Of a DNA stretch of 64,000 bases, positions 22,599 to 32,177 are shown piece by piece. The stretch is from NCBI GenBank assembly GCA_038501785.1, contig JBAMJR010000189.1:2317501-2381500 (forward strand). Direction: 5' to 3'. Under the pieces are notes generated by a model. That model had not been told where the DNA came from, ran no database searches, and worked only from the letters and a program-made list of their open reading frames with translations. A program made the translations under genes and the position numbers. The stretch is from Myoxocephalus aenaeus (lineage: Eukaryota; Chordata; Actinopteri; Perciformes; Cottidae). Numbering within the stretch: the first letter of the stretch is position 1; every line of letters starts with the position of its first letter.

Positions 22599-23768
22599 CA
22601 GATACTGGATACTGACTGTTTTCATTGGACACCACTGCAGATGTCTACTAGCAACGACTCCTTACATTGCGAAGGTTTTTACTAGCTAAAACATAATGAT
22701 AGGATAAGACTAGTGACTATTCTCTCTTCTTATTGTCAGTGAAAATATATATAAACTTGGAGCCATTTTTAATACCCATCAGTAGGAACCAATGGATCTT
22801 TAAAAATGTCTCTAAGTTTATATATATTCATTTTGAAAAAAGGTTCAGTAGTTTCCTAAAACGGCTGAAAACAGGACGAACTAGTGCATGCAGACTATTT
22901 TCAGCAGCAGATTAATCCACATTTGGTGCTCTAGTAAATATTTGGGGCAGCAGGACAGTGTATGTGGGATTCAAAATAAACTAGTGTGTGTGTTCAGGCT
23001 GTTCTCAATCACTGTTTGTACTTATACCCATGTAACGTACGGCACTATAATTCAAACAAACAGGATTTTCACTAGGGAAGAAACCAAAAGTCAACATTCA
23101 ATTTATTTATTACGTAAATTGCGTACTTAACTACGTAATTTACTGATCTTATTTGAACCAAAACCACAATCTTTTCCGAACCTAAAAGTAGTTTTTATGC
23201 CTCACAGGTTCTGCAGTGCAGCGGCTCTCTCAGACGCACCAATCACTCATGTTGCTGGAAACTCGTAAGAGAAGGCATAAAAATAGCAGACAACTTTTAG
23301 TAACATATTATACAAACCGATAGGTTGGTGTGTTCTTGTTTGTGCAACACTGTGGCTCATTGATGTGCTTTTAATAGTGTATTGCAATGGGCTATATGGC
23401 ACAGAGGAATAGCATATAGATGAGTTATTGTCGGTAAGAGACCTATATCATCAGACTTTCTGTTTCAATTTTAATTCTGGGACCTGATGTATTGTATGTA
23501 TTGATGGATTTACTAATAGCTGGTGACTCCAAATCCTGGAATTGAGTGTTTTACTAAGCGTACCCCTCCACTAATGGAATAAACATTAAAAGTCTCCAAG
23601 GCTTTCATCTACTCAGCAGCTTTCGTATGTGTTTGAAATTCTGAGCAATATTTATGTAAAAAAACATAGACTTGTCATGATAATATAGCAATAATGACAA
23701 CAGCAGCCTTGGTTGTATATCAATGGAGAATAGGATATAAATCATGTTATCCCTTACCTACCCTATCT

Positions 23769-23803
<35 letters not shown>

Positions 23804-24335
23804 TATGTTCCTTCTACCAAGCAGCGTTAATGCAACTTCAAAAGGATGATTGCCTATCATTAAAGCTGGCAGGAGGGAAGGTTGGAGTGGAGCTCGCAGC
23901 ACGTCGAGGAGTGGAAGACTAATTAAGACTTCGGACTCTCTGTTCTTCCTCATCCATCATTGATGTTTCTGGAGGGGTACTGTTTATACTGCAGATTAGC
24001 AGCTGTTACATCTGGAGTGCTCACACATACCGGCCCTCTAATGAGTGTAGTTCTCTTGTTGGCCACCGAGTGGCTCCGTCTCTGTACCATTTGGACAGAG
24101 GGGGAGTGAAAAGTAGCCTCGAGGACCTTTTGATGAAAACCAGCTCGATCCAAATAGATCTAACAATTTCAAACTAATCTTAAAGCAATTAACCATAATT
24201 ATTCGTCACTTTTGTCACCGCAACCACAAATTGATCATTTGCCGCCCCCGAAAGGAAATCCCCACACTCCCTTATCATTCATGCCTTTTGATTTGAGCTG
24301 TTGAGTTAGAATAAACTTTGTATAACGCTGTCTAT
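22595..24335. other. Non-coding, nothing recognised; includes (CA)n at 23770-23800
   Basis: AT-rich DNA with a CA microsatellite. No gene or element boundary recognised in about 1.7 kb. Confidence 0.45.
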
Positions 24336-24668
24336 TGTAAGGGCCGGTTAATTGTGTGTGTGTGTGTGTGTGTGTGTTTGTCATTGATTGTGATCCCCTG
24401 CACCTGCCCTCAGCCACTCCCATGTGTCCCATGATTATGATTCCCTTCACCTGTGTTTCCCCTCCCCTATATATACTCCCCCGCTTTCCCTTGTCCCCTG
24501 TCAGTCTGTCTTTGTATCGTGCGTGTCCTTTTTGTAATCTTACCGGTTCTTTGTTTTGACTTTGGTTTTACCTAGTAAAGGACGTTTTGGATTTTTTGCT
24601 CCCCTAAACCTGCCTCCGGTCTCCTTCCTCTGCACCTGAGTCTCCGCTCACCACACCCGGTCGTGACA
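24336..24668 (+). mobile_element. Solo LTR (TSD GTCTAT)
   Basis: It starts TGTAAGGGCCGG and ends GGTCGTGACA, with the duplication GTCTAT on both sides (24330-24335, 24669-24674). A TATA-like CTATATATACTCC lies at about 24467, followed by a C/T-rich leader typical of fish Gypsy-class LTRs. A (GT)n run lies near the start. No internal region is present, as expected after LTR-LTR recombination. Confidence 0.85.
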
Positions 24669-25559
24669 GTCTATGACAAATTCATGATTATTTGTGTACA
24701 CGTTAGATACATTGCTTTACATTTCACTGACACTTTTATCCAATGCGACTTACATTTTTGCTCTATACACGTAGACCAAGGGTGCCCAATACGTCGATCG
24801 CGAAGGTAGTGCGGGTAGATCGCATCCCATTTAAAAAAAAAAAAAACTCAAAACTTTCAAAAGCTTTATCGACAAAACGCAGCTCCGGGTGCGCAAATGA
24901 GTAGGCTCGTTCGAGAGAGCTGCGCCTCGCCTGGAATCCAGACTAGAGCAGGCGGCCGCAGCAGGGGGCGGAGTCAAAAAACTGCGGTCAAGTCTGACAG
25001 TTTTCAGCTGACTTCAAAGTATACACAGGAAGTCACAGAAAAAATGACTTCCTGTTAGTTCTGAACTTTAGGCTTCTTGTAGTTTACAGATCACGTTTGG
25101 ATTTATTGTAAATGTGTTTATAAATATATATTTATGTAGATGTGTGTGTGTAGCTGCATCCTTTGTTCTTTTTATGTCTGCCTGTGAAATACTTTACTAC
25201 TGGTTTTATGTGTGTTATATAAATAAGATTTTGTATTATCAACCACACAAGATATGTTTTTAGATTAAATATGAGACTAATAGTCAACAATCAAGCGTTA
25301 AGTATTACAACTACAATAAAATAAGGATTTTCTACAACACGTGGTGTTTGCTATCAAATCTAAGAGCCAATCAGCTCTCTGATGTTGCGACAGCCAGGCG
25401 TTTCCCATCATGCACTGCGCCACGCAGTCTGTGGAGAGCTACTGCGGCGCCTGGCTCTGAAATCGGGGGCTGCCTTGCTCTCGTGAGATTATCGTTGACC
25501 ACGTGTGCATGACGTCAGAGCAAATCGGGATCAAGTCGAACACAAATCTAACCGGCATG

Positions 25560-25886
25560 TATTGCGCGCCGATCGCCGCCGATCGATTCTGCGCAGAACT
25601 GGCTCATCTCGAACGAGCCTATTATTGTCAATCACCACGGACGCTGCGCGTGGTTGGCAGCTTGAATGGATTTATTGCCAAGTACAGGGAGGACGATGTT
25701 TTCCCCGACTTCCTTAATTACCACTGCATAATACACCAACAAGCATTATGCTCTACAATGCTAAACGTGAAAGAGATCATGGATGTGGCAACGAAGATCG
25801 CCTGTTCTGTTCGAGCGAGAGCTCTTCAAAGACAGCTGTTCCGTGCGCATCTGGAGAAGGCCGACTGTATAATAATATTTTTATAA
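25560..25886 (+). pseudogene. hAT transposase fragment, GTF2IRD2/ZBED5-like
   Basis: The frame shows VGSLNGFIAKYRE, DDVFPDFLNYHCIIHQ, QALCSTMLNVKEIMDV and ARALQRQLFRAHLE. The HCIIHQQALC block followed by MDVA-KI and LQR-LFRAHLE is characteristic of the Charlie-type hAT transposase also fused in GTF2IRD2 and related to ZBED5. Only the middle of the ~600-residue protein remains. The usual continuation into the rest of the DDE domain is lost after 25886, where the frame ends in a poly-Ile stretch. The upstream part (25503-25559) is less certain. It lies correctly oriented inside the hAT, so it is that element's own gene in decay. Confidence 0.8.
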
Positions 25887-26090
25887 TAAGTCCAAGCACC
25901 GTTCCACCATGACTGATGACCATTTGGAAGTCTGCCTGAGGCTGGCTACCAGCAGCTACTGTCCGGACTATGCAACCCTGCTGGTTCCATTCAGTGAAGT
26001 CATCAGAGTAAAATGTAATGACAACATTTACAGAATTGCATTGTCAATGCAGTTATGCAAGGTACGCCAATATTGTAAATATAAAGTATA

Positions 26091-26091
<1 letters not shown>

Positions 26092-26130
<39 letters not shown>
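26092..26130. repeat. (AT)n microsatellite, left flank of Tc1-B
   Basis: TA dinucleotides into which the palindromic Tc1 inserted. A TG/TA run continues at 27753-27791 on the other side. Confidence 0.93.
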
Positions 26131-26132
<2 letters not shown>

Positions 26133-26408
26133 CAGGACTGTCTCAGAAAATTAGAATATTGTGATAAAGTTCTTTATTTTCTGTAATGCAATTTAAAAAA
26201 AACAAATGTCATGCATTCTGGATTCATTACAAATCAACTGAAATATTGCAAGCCTTTTATTCTATTAATATTGCTGATTATGGCTTACAGCTTAAGAAAA
26301 CTCAAATATCCTATCTCTAAATATTAGAATATTTCCTCAGACCAAGTTAAAAAAAAGATTGATAACAGCAAAACAAAATCAAACATTAGAAAATGTCCAT
26401 TAATGCAC

Positions 26409-27110
26409 TCAGTACTTGGTTGGGAATCCGTTTGCACGGATTACAGCATCAATGCGGCGTGGCATGGAGGCAATCAGCCTGTGGCATTGCTGAGGTGTTA
26501 TGGATGCCCAGGATGCTTCAATAGCGGCCTTTAGCTCATTTGCATTGTTGGGTCTGGTGTCTTTCAGCTTCCTCTTCACAATACCCCACAAATTCTCTAT
26601 GGGGTTCAGGTCAGGGGAATTGGCAGGCCAATCGAGGACAGTAATGCCATGGGCAGTACACCAGTTACTGGTGGTTCTGGCACTGTGGGCAGGTGCCAGA
26701 TCATGCTGGAAAATGAAATCCTCATCTCCATAGAGCTTTTCAGCAGACGGAAGCATGTAGTGCTCTAAAATCTCTTGGTACACAGCTGCATTTACTCTGG
26801 ACTTGATGAAACACAGTGGACCAACACCAGCAGCTGACATGGCTCCCCAAACCATCACTGACTGTGGGAACTTCACACTGGATTTCAAGCAACTTGGATT
26901 TAGCTCCTCTCCAGCCTTTCTCCAGACTCTGGCGCCTTGACTTCCAAATGAAATACAACACTTGCTTTCGTCTGAAAAGAGGACTTTGGACCACTCTGCA
27001 ACTGTCCGGTGCTTCTTTTCCATAGCCCAAGTCAAACGCTTCTTCCGTTGTCTTGAGTTCAGAAGTGGCTTGACCATGGGAATACGGCAGTAAATGCAGC
27101 TGTGTACCAA
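26409..27110 (-). pseudogene. Tc1-like transposase, N-truncated (family B, left copy)
   Basis: About 220 recognisable codons run on the minus strand from RIPMVKPLLNSRQRKKRL to NGFPTKY and a stop. The DDE triad residues are present: FSDESK (first Asp), FQHDLAPAHSA (second Asp) and SPDLNPIENLW (Glu). The DNA-binding N-terminus of a ~340-residue Tc1 transposase is missing because the copy ends at the palindrome junction near 27088. The first residues of the open frame come from the opposite copy. The catalytic half is intact, but no complete protein can be made. Confidence 0.9.
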
Positions 27111-27476
27111 GAGATTTTAGAGCACTACATGCTTCCGTCTGCTGAAAAGCTCTATGGAGATGAGGATTTCATTTTCCAGCATGATCTGGCACCTGCCCAC
27201 AGTGCCAGAACCACCAGTAACTGGTGTACTGCCCATGGCATTACTGTCCTCGATTGGCCTGCCAATTCCCCTGACCTGAACCCCATAGAGAATTTGTGGG
27301 GTATTGTGAAGAGGAAGCTGAAAGACACCAGACCCAACAATGCAAATGAGCTAAAGGCCGCTATTGAAGCATCCTGGGCATCCATAACACCTCAGCAATG
27401 CCACAGGCTGATTGCCTCCATGCCACGCCGCATTGATGCTGTAATCCGTGCAAACGGATTCCCAACCAAGTACTGA
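27089..27476 (+). pseudogene. Tc1-like transposase C-terminal part (family B, right copy)
   Basis: In + orientation the frame reads VNAAVYQEILEHYMLPSAEK onward through FQHDLAPAHSA and SPDLNPIENLW to GFPTKY and a stop at 27476. By eye it is identical in protein to the C-terminal part of the left copy. The first catalytic Asp and everything upstream are absent. Confidence 0.9.
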
Positions 27477-27750
27477 GTGCATTAATGGACATTTTCTAAT
27501 GTTTGATTTTGTTTTGCTGTTATCAATCTTTTTTTTTACTTGGTCTGAGGAAATATTCTAATATTTTGAGATAGGATATTTGAGTTTTCTTAAGCTGTAA
27601 GCCATAATCAGCAATATTAATAGAATAAAAGGCTTGCAATATTTCAGTTGATTTGTAATGAATCCAGAATGCATGACATTTTTGTTTTTTTAATTGCATT
27701 ACAGAAAATAAAGAACTTTATCACAATATTCTAATTTTCTGAGACAGTCC

Positions 27751-27795
<45 letters not shown>

Positions 27796-27870
27796 ACTTG
27801 GTCATTTTAAAAGTAGCTCACGAGCCCAAAAAGTGTGGGCACCCCTGCCGTAGACACAGCGGGGTTAAGT

Positions 27871-28140
27871 AGGGTGACCAGATGTGTGAGTGAGAGAGAG
27901 AGATATTGAGATTACATTTACGTTGAGATCGGTCGACCAATGACAGTTCTCTCTACAGTCAGAGCTTGCGCAAGAAGGTGGAACGTGAGGGAGATACCAT
28001 TTCCAAAACTTGTAAGGGGGTAATAACTATTTTCCCAGACGTAGCAAAATCCCGGACGTTTTTGGAATCCCTGCCGGACGCTTTTTTTAGGTCTCGAAAA
28101 GAGGACATGTCCGGGAAAAAGAGGACGTCTGGTCACCCTA
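27871..28140. mobile_element. hAT-like MITE (TSD GGTTAAGT)
   Basis: Inverted ends AGGGTGACCAGA and TCTGGTCACCCT(A) are flanked by GGTTAAGT on both sides (27863-27870, 28141-28148). About 270 bp, with GAGGACATGTCCGGG near the right end. No transposase. Confidence 0.85.
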
Positions 28141-28252
28141 GGTTAAGTGTCTTGCTCAAGGACACAACGATAAGGACTAGCGGAGCCGGGGCTCAAACCA
28201 TGAACCCGCTGATTGAAAGACGGGCATGCTAACCACTGAGCCACAGTCACCT

Positions 28253-29495
28253 TAAGTTATTTCTTCCTTCTTGATTTTTTTTTTTGACCTGATCATTATG
28301 ATATGATTAGCATTATTAAAAGTAGGCTGTAACATCTCAGGTGCATTAAACCTCTTAAGCTTTGAATAGTATCAAACAAAGTATATTTAGGTGGTATCGG
28401 GTATCACTTTCAGGGTACTGGTATTGTCATTTTTCAAATGATACCCACCTCTAATCATCCTCATCAAACCACTGCCCTTGCACTGCCATTCTTGCAGTGC
28501 AAAGTGCATCATATTTCAGTCAAGCATAACATATTTAAAAGTTTTTTTTCTCCTCATTACAAATTCCCACAACACGGTATTGTTTTTCTATTTTAAATAA
28601 TCTACTATTTAATCCAGTATGCCCAAAACATATATTATATGATATTATTGGTTCTCCTCTTCATACTTTCCTTATTATCTATTATTTATCTACAATTATC
28701 CGAATTATCTACAAATCACCTTCCTGTTCTCTCCTCTTCCCACTGCTTTTGCCACCTTCCTTGCAGTTTACGCTTAATTGTGGTCTTCATTTCTGTTTTA
28801 CTATCGGGTGCTGTGGTGTGACAACAATGATATTAATTTTTGTGGCTTCCTTTGCACATTTGTCAGCTATTTATTTTTGGGCAAATCACAGATGTGCTGC
28901 TAGCCATACAATTGTTATATCTAATCCCATCATTTGAATTGTATATAGTGTTTGCTGTATCTCTAATAAAACGTCTGGTCTGCTGTCTGAATTACTGAAC
29001 TTCAAGCTGATTAGTAACCAACTGGAATTGAAGCCTATTGCTGCTCTCATATCTTCAACCCATGGTAATGTGAACAAAACTGCCTGCATCTCCCCAGTAA
29101 TAATCCATCTGTAATACTTTTAGAAATTTTAATCTGGAAATCGAGAACTGTTAATGAAATGTCAGTTTTGTTAGCTGAGGTCATTGAAGCATTTGAGTAA
29201 ACAGCAGGATATTGGTTACGTCTTATTGCTGTTTATGCTACATTTCCCCAAGTGCATATTATACATGCCACTGTTTCTGATACTAAAGTATAATCTACAG
29301 CGGATACGTAGCATTTCTAAAATCAATTATTGTACCATTTTCTTTGATGAGGCACACTACGTTTTGGACTTCCATTAGCTCATCGATCACATGTTGTTGA
29401 CAGCATTTCCATTGTTCTTTTCCTGACTTCACAATTTCACTGCACAAAATTCGCTTTTTCGCCCAAGTTGAAATATTTCTAATTTCGCCCAACGC
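28253..29495. other. Non-coding, nothing recognised
   Basis: AT-rich DNA. A GGTATCGGGTATCAC block near 28394 resembles a degraded transposon end. No gene seen. Confidence 0.4.
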
Positions 29496-29590
29496 TGAGT
29501 TCCGAAAGCCAATCAGCGTTGAAACAAGGAGCGCCGGAAGCGCTCCTTGTTTGTGGGACTTCCACAACAAGTATAAAGCAGAACTAAAAT
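29496..29590. repeat. Module M, short fragment
   Basis: AGCCAATCAGCGTTG at about 29510 and GGGACTTCCACAACAAGTAT at about 29554 match parts of the copy near 59620-59830 and the 50-51 kb copies. Confidence 0.6.
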
Positions 29591-30893
29591 TCGCAACCCT
29601 TTTGGTGTGCATAAGTGACAGTTCTTTGTTTTCTTACAGGTTTCCATAATTCAGGTCACAGAAAATGGGAGCTCAGTGTATCCCGAAGGGAAGCTTCAGC
29701 AAGAACCGTGTGATTTTTCTGCACTCTGCAACGGCTGTGAGGCTCCACGAGACAACATGAGTGCCGAAGCCAAGCATCACAACCTTTAAGTGCACACTCA
29801 ATGTGATTTTGACCTGCCGGAACGTGCCGTTCCAATTAACAGATGGAGTGTTTTGTATTTACTGTCTGTCCAAGTGGTCTTACCTTGCTTTTGATCAGAA
29901 CTCTACACAACTGGAACAGATGGGCAATAAGATATTAACTCATGAAAGAAAATGGAATGCTACATGATTGGCCACTAAGAATCATGCTAATCAGTGTGTA
30001 TAGTGGTTATCCTTCAGAGCAATTGCTGCATACCAAGTTTTCTTGACTTTACCATGAGAATTCAGTGACCCAGGAGAATCAAGCACGTATGGACTGTGAG
30101 AAAGACAATGGACATTTTCTTTCTTGGGTGAGTGGTAACAAAATAACCAAAAAGATACATCCACTCGTTCTCACCCTCAATGCTTCTCGGCATTTGACAC
30201 CAAAACATGGGCACAGTAACTGACATAGTTTGAAGAGTGAGATAGTCCACTCAGGGTGGGTGGGTCAACCAAACACAGGACTTTTGTCCAGGAGGCCGCT
30301 GGTGTGGAATTTAAAGTTAACATTGAGATTTTATCACGTCAATCGATAGTCACGTGAGTGGTTTGTATTGTTAGTCACATGCGGTAGTCACGAGCATCGT
30401 AAGGTTTACAGCAACCACATTTTTGGTTGCTGTTAACTGTTGTTGGTCAGTCAAGTTAATGTCAGCCAGACTCTTTTCCTAAATTGAACTAAGTGTTTTT
30501 GTTGTCTCAACCTAACTTTCTGTGAAGACGGTTTATTTTGAAAAGACACAATAAAAAGAATCTCTCATTATCTCAAGATAGTCTGAGGGAAAAATGCGAA
30601 CTACTACAGAATTAGCTTTTTTGCAATCACAAAATTAATTAGTATTTTAAAAACTACAGCTCCTGTGAAGTCTTTCCAGAGTATCTGCACGTTCAGACGT
30701 TCTTTTGATATCTTTTGGTACTCCCTGTCCACCCTCATATCTGCAATCAATTGATAAACCATTGTGGTCTCGACAATAGTATGGGGTTGCGGGGCACACC
30801 ACCAACTGTCGAACAAGGTCATGTGTAGGGGCTGGCTTTTTGGTAATCTGTGGAATTACAAATTCTAAGAAGCCCAACGTTTGTCTTCACTTC
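29591..30893. other. Upstream region of the receptor gene
   Basis: No coding sequence was recognised. A strong acceptor-like site (TTTTCTTACAG) ends at about 29639. The frames here show no domain. Confidence 0.35.
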
Positions 30894-30895
30894 AG
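30884..30895 (+). promoter_or_regulatory. Possible 5'-UTR splice acceptor before the receptor ATG
   Basis: TGTCTTCACTTCAG lies 64 bp before the ATG. The pyrimidine-rich tract followed by CAG fits an acceptor that would join an upstream non-coding exon to this coding exon. This is inference; no transcript is available. Confidence 0.35.
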
Positions 30896-30959
30896 CCCAT
30901 TATAGCTCCATCGAATAGCTCATTCCAACTAAAAGTCAGCATACCCATCAAAAGTGACG

Positions 30960-32066
30960 ATGGATTTCAACGGGAGCCATGAATATGGGTCATATCCAAC
31001 TGGGCTGCCCTATAACACAAGCATGGACTATGAGGACTACTACCAGGAGCCTGACGCCAGTAAAATCATCATCCCATCCATCTATGCTCTTGTCTGCTGT
31101 GTAGGTCTTACTGGCAATGCCATGGTCATCTACGTCATTCTGAAATACGGCAAAATGAAAACAGCCACGAACATTTACATCCTCAATTTAGCGATTGCTG
31201 ACGAGTTGTTCATGTTAAGCGTTCCCTTTCTGGCCACATCGGCAGCCGTCCGTCATTGGCCCTTCGGGTCGCTGATGTGTAGGTTGGTGCTGAGTGTAGA
31301 TGGTATCAATATGTTTACATCAATCTTCTGCCTGACTGTGCTGAGTGTGGACCGATACGTAGCAGTTGTCCACCCTATCAAGGCTGCCCGCTACCGCAGA
31401 CCGACTGTCGCCAAAGTAGTCAATGTGTGTGTATGGGGCCTGTCTCTCATAGTCATCCTGCCCATCATCATCTTCGCAGACACTGTCCCGGCACAGGACG
31501 GTGGTGTGGATTGTAACTTCTTGTGGCCTGAATCGGCGTGGTCAGAAGCATTCGTGGTTTATACCTTCCTGTTGGGGTTTCTGCTGCCCGTCGGAGCCAT
31601 CTGCTTATGCTACTGTTTAATGGTGGCCAGGATGCGAGCAGTGGGGCTAAAAGCAGGCTGGCTTCAACGGCGGCGCTCAGAGAAGAAGATCACCCGCATG
31701 GTGCTGCTAGTCGTGGCCGTGTTCGTTCTCTGCTGGATGCCCTTCTACATTGTCCAGCTTGTCAGCGTTTTCTACCGGCCCCCGGACCCAATGGTCACTC
31801 AGCTTTTTGTCATCCTCAGCTACGCCAACAGCGGCGCCAATCCTATCCTGTACGGCTTTGTGTCAGACAATTTCCGGCGTTCATTCCAGCGCATTGTGTG
31901 TTTCCGGTGGCTGGAGTCTGGGCTGGATGCGGAACAGGTGGATTACTGTGCTGTAGCTTTGAAGAGACAGGCAGCGTGTAGCCCTCTGGATTTTCCAAAG
32001 GACTGTATGGCTTCTGATATGGTGTTTCGCAATGGGACATATACCTCCCGTACAACCACAGTGTAA
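30960..32066 (+). CDS. sstr: Somatostatin receptor, SSTR1/4/6 group
   Basis: Intact single-exon class A GPCR of 368 residues that should bind somatostatin peptides and signal through Gi/o at the plasma membrane. The ATG at 30960 has a good context (A at -3, G at +4); the GTG two codons upstream is not a start. The N-terminus has glycosylation sites at N4 and N19. TM1 is about 36-62 (N53), TM2 72-96 (D81), TM3 starts near C107 with the ligand-binding D114, then DRY 131-133, ECL2 C185, TM6 CWMP 258-261 and TM7 NPILY 294-298. SVDGINMFTS, IFADT, and Q266 in YIVQLV (Asn in the SSTR2 type) place it in the SSTR1/4/6 group. The family signature YANSCANPILYGF has Gly at 292 instead of Cys. The tail holds C314, a likely palmitoylation site, and ends TSRTTTV, a class I PDZ ligand. 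Which paralogue (sstr1, 4 or 6) needs a tree; several TM3-TM5 motifs look SSTR4-like and the tail looks SSTR1-like. Confidence 0.97.
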   Translation: MDFNGSHEYGSYPTGLPYNTSMDYEDYYQEPDASKIIIPSIYALVCCVGLTGNAMVIYVILKYGKMKTATNIYILNLAIADELFMLSVPFLATSAAVRHWPFGSLMCRLVLSVDGINMFTSIFCLTVLSVDRYVAVVHPIKAARYRRPTVAKVVNVCVWGLSLIVILPIIIFADTVPAQDGGVDCNFLWPESAWSEAFVVYTFLLGFLLPVGAICLCYCLMVARMRAVGLKAGWLQRRRSEKKITRMVLLVVAVFVLCWMPFYIVQLVSVFYRPPDPMVTQLFVILSYANSGANPILYGFVSDNFRRSFQRIVCFRWLESGLDAEQVDYCAVALKRQAACSPLDFPKDCMASDMVFRNGTYTSRTTTV

Positions 32067-32171
32067 CCAGAACCAGGGTTTAAAGAAGTAGCCACAACCT
32101 ATCAAGGTGTTTTTCCACTTTGGGATTATACTGCAGAGATTGATATTTCATTCTGATTAATATGTATGTAA

Positions 32172-32177
32172 AATAAA
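32172..32177 (+). terminator. Poly(A) signal candidate for the receptor
   Basis: AATAAA about 105 bp after the stop codon. A second AATAAA lies at 32327-32332. Either could end the transcript. Confidence 0.5.

Larger units (their letters stand above)
26133..27752. mobile_element. Palindromic (fold-back) Tc1 element, family B
   Basis: Both ends carry the same terminal repeat, CAGGACTGTCTCAGAAAATT, inward from each side. The element is two head-to-head copies of the same element half: left arm 26133-26796, right arm 27089-27752, each 664 bp and nearly identical in inverted orientation. The loop is 292 bp of unique N-terminal coding sequence (26797-27088). TA precedes the left end; TG follows the right end, within simple repeat. 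Confidence 0.93.
24777..27847 (+). mobile_element. hAT element with Charlie/ZBED-like remnant (TSD ACGTAGAC/CCGTAGAC)
   Basis: The left end CAAGGGTGCCCA and right end GGGCACCCCTG are inverted and flanked by an 8-bp duplication with one mismatch (24769-24776, 27848-27855). Inside lies a decayed transposase piece (25503-25886). A palindromic Tc1 is inserted in its AT microsatellite, so the hAT is older than the Tc1. Confidence 0.9.
24713..28252 (+). repeat. Old dispersed repeat split by two hAT insertions
   Basis: Three pieces join into one repeat: 24713-24776, 27848-27870 and 28141-28252. The joined order includes ATCCAATGCGACTTACATTT, GTAGACACAGCGGGG, AAGTGTCTTGCTCAAGGACA and ACCACTGAGCCAC. 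The last part has a similar copy at 37135-37212. It is a common fish repeat type whose class I do not fix; the span given contains the inserted elements. Confidence 0.75.

Noticed and set aside
22443..22689. ORFs rich in Cys-Val over 22.5 kb
   Set aside because: Translation of a TG microsatellite.
30954..30959. GTG two codons upstream as the receptor start
   Set aside because: Not a normal vertebrate start; the ATG at 30960 has a good context and gives the expected N-terminus.
31538..31981. 147-codon ORF inside the receptor gene
   Set aside because: Out-of-frame overlap of an intact GPCR; no motif of its own.
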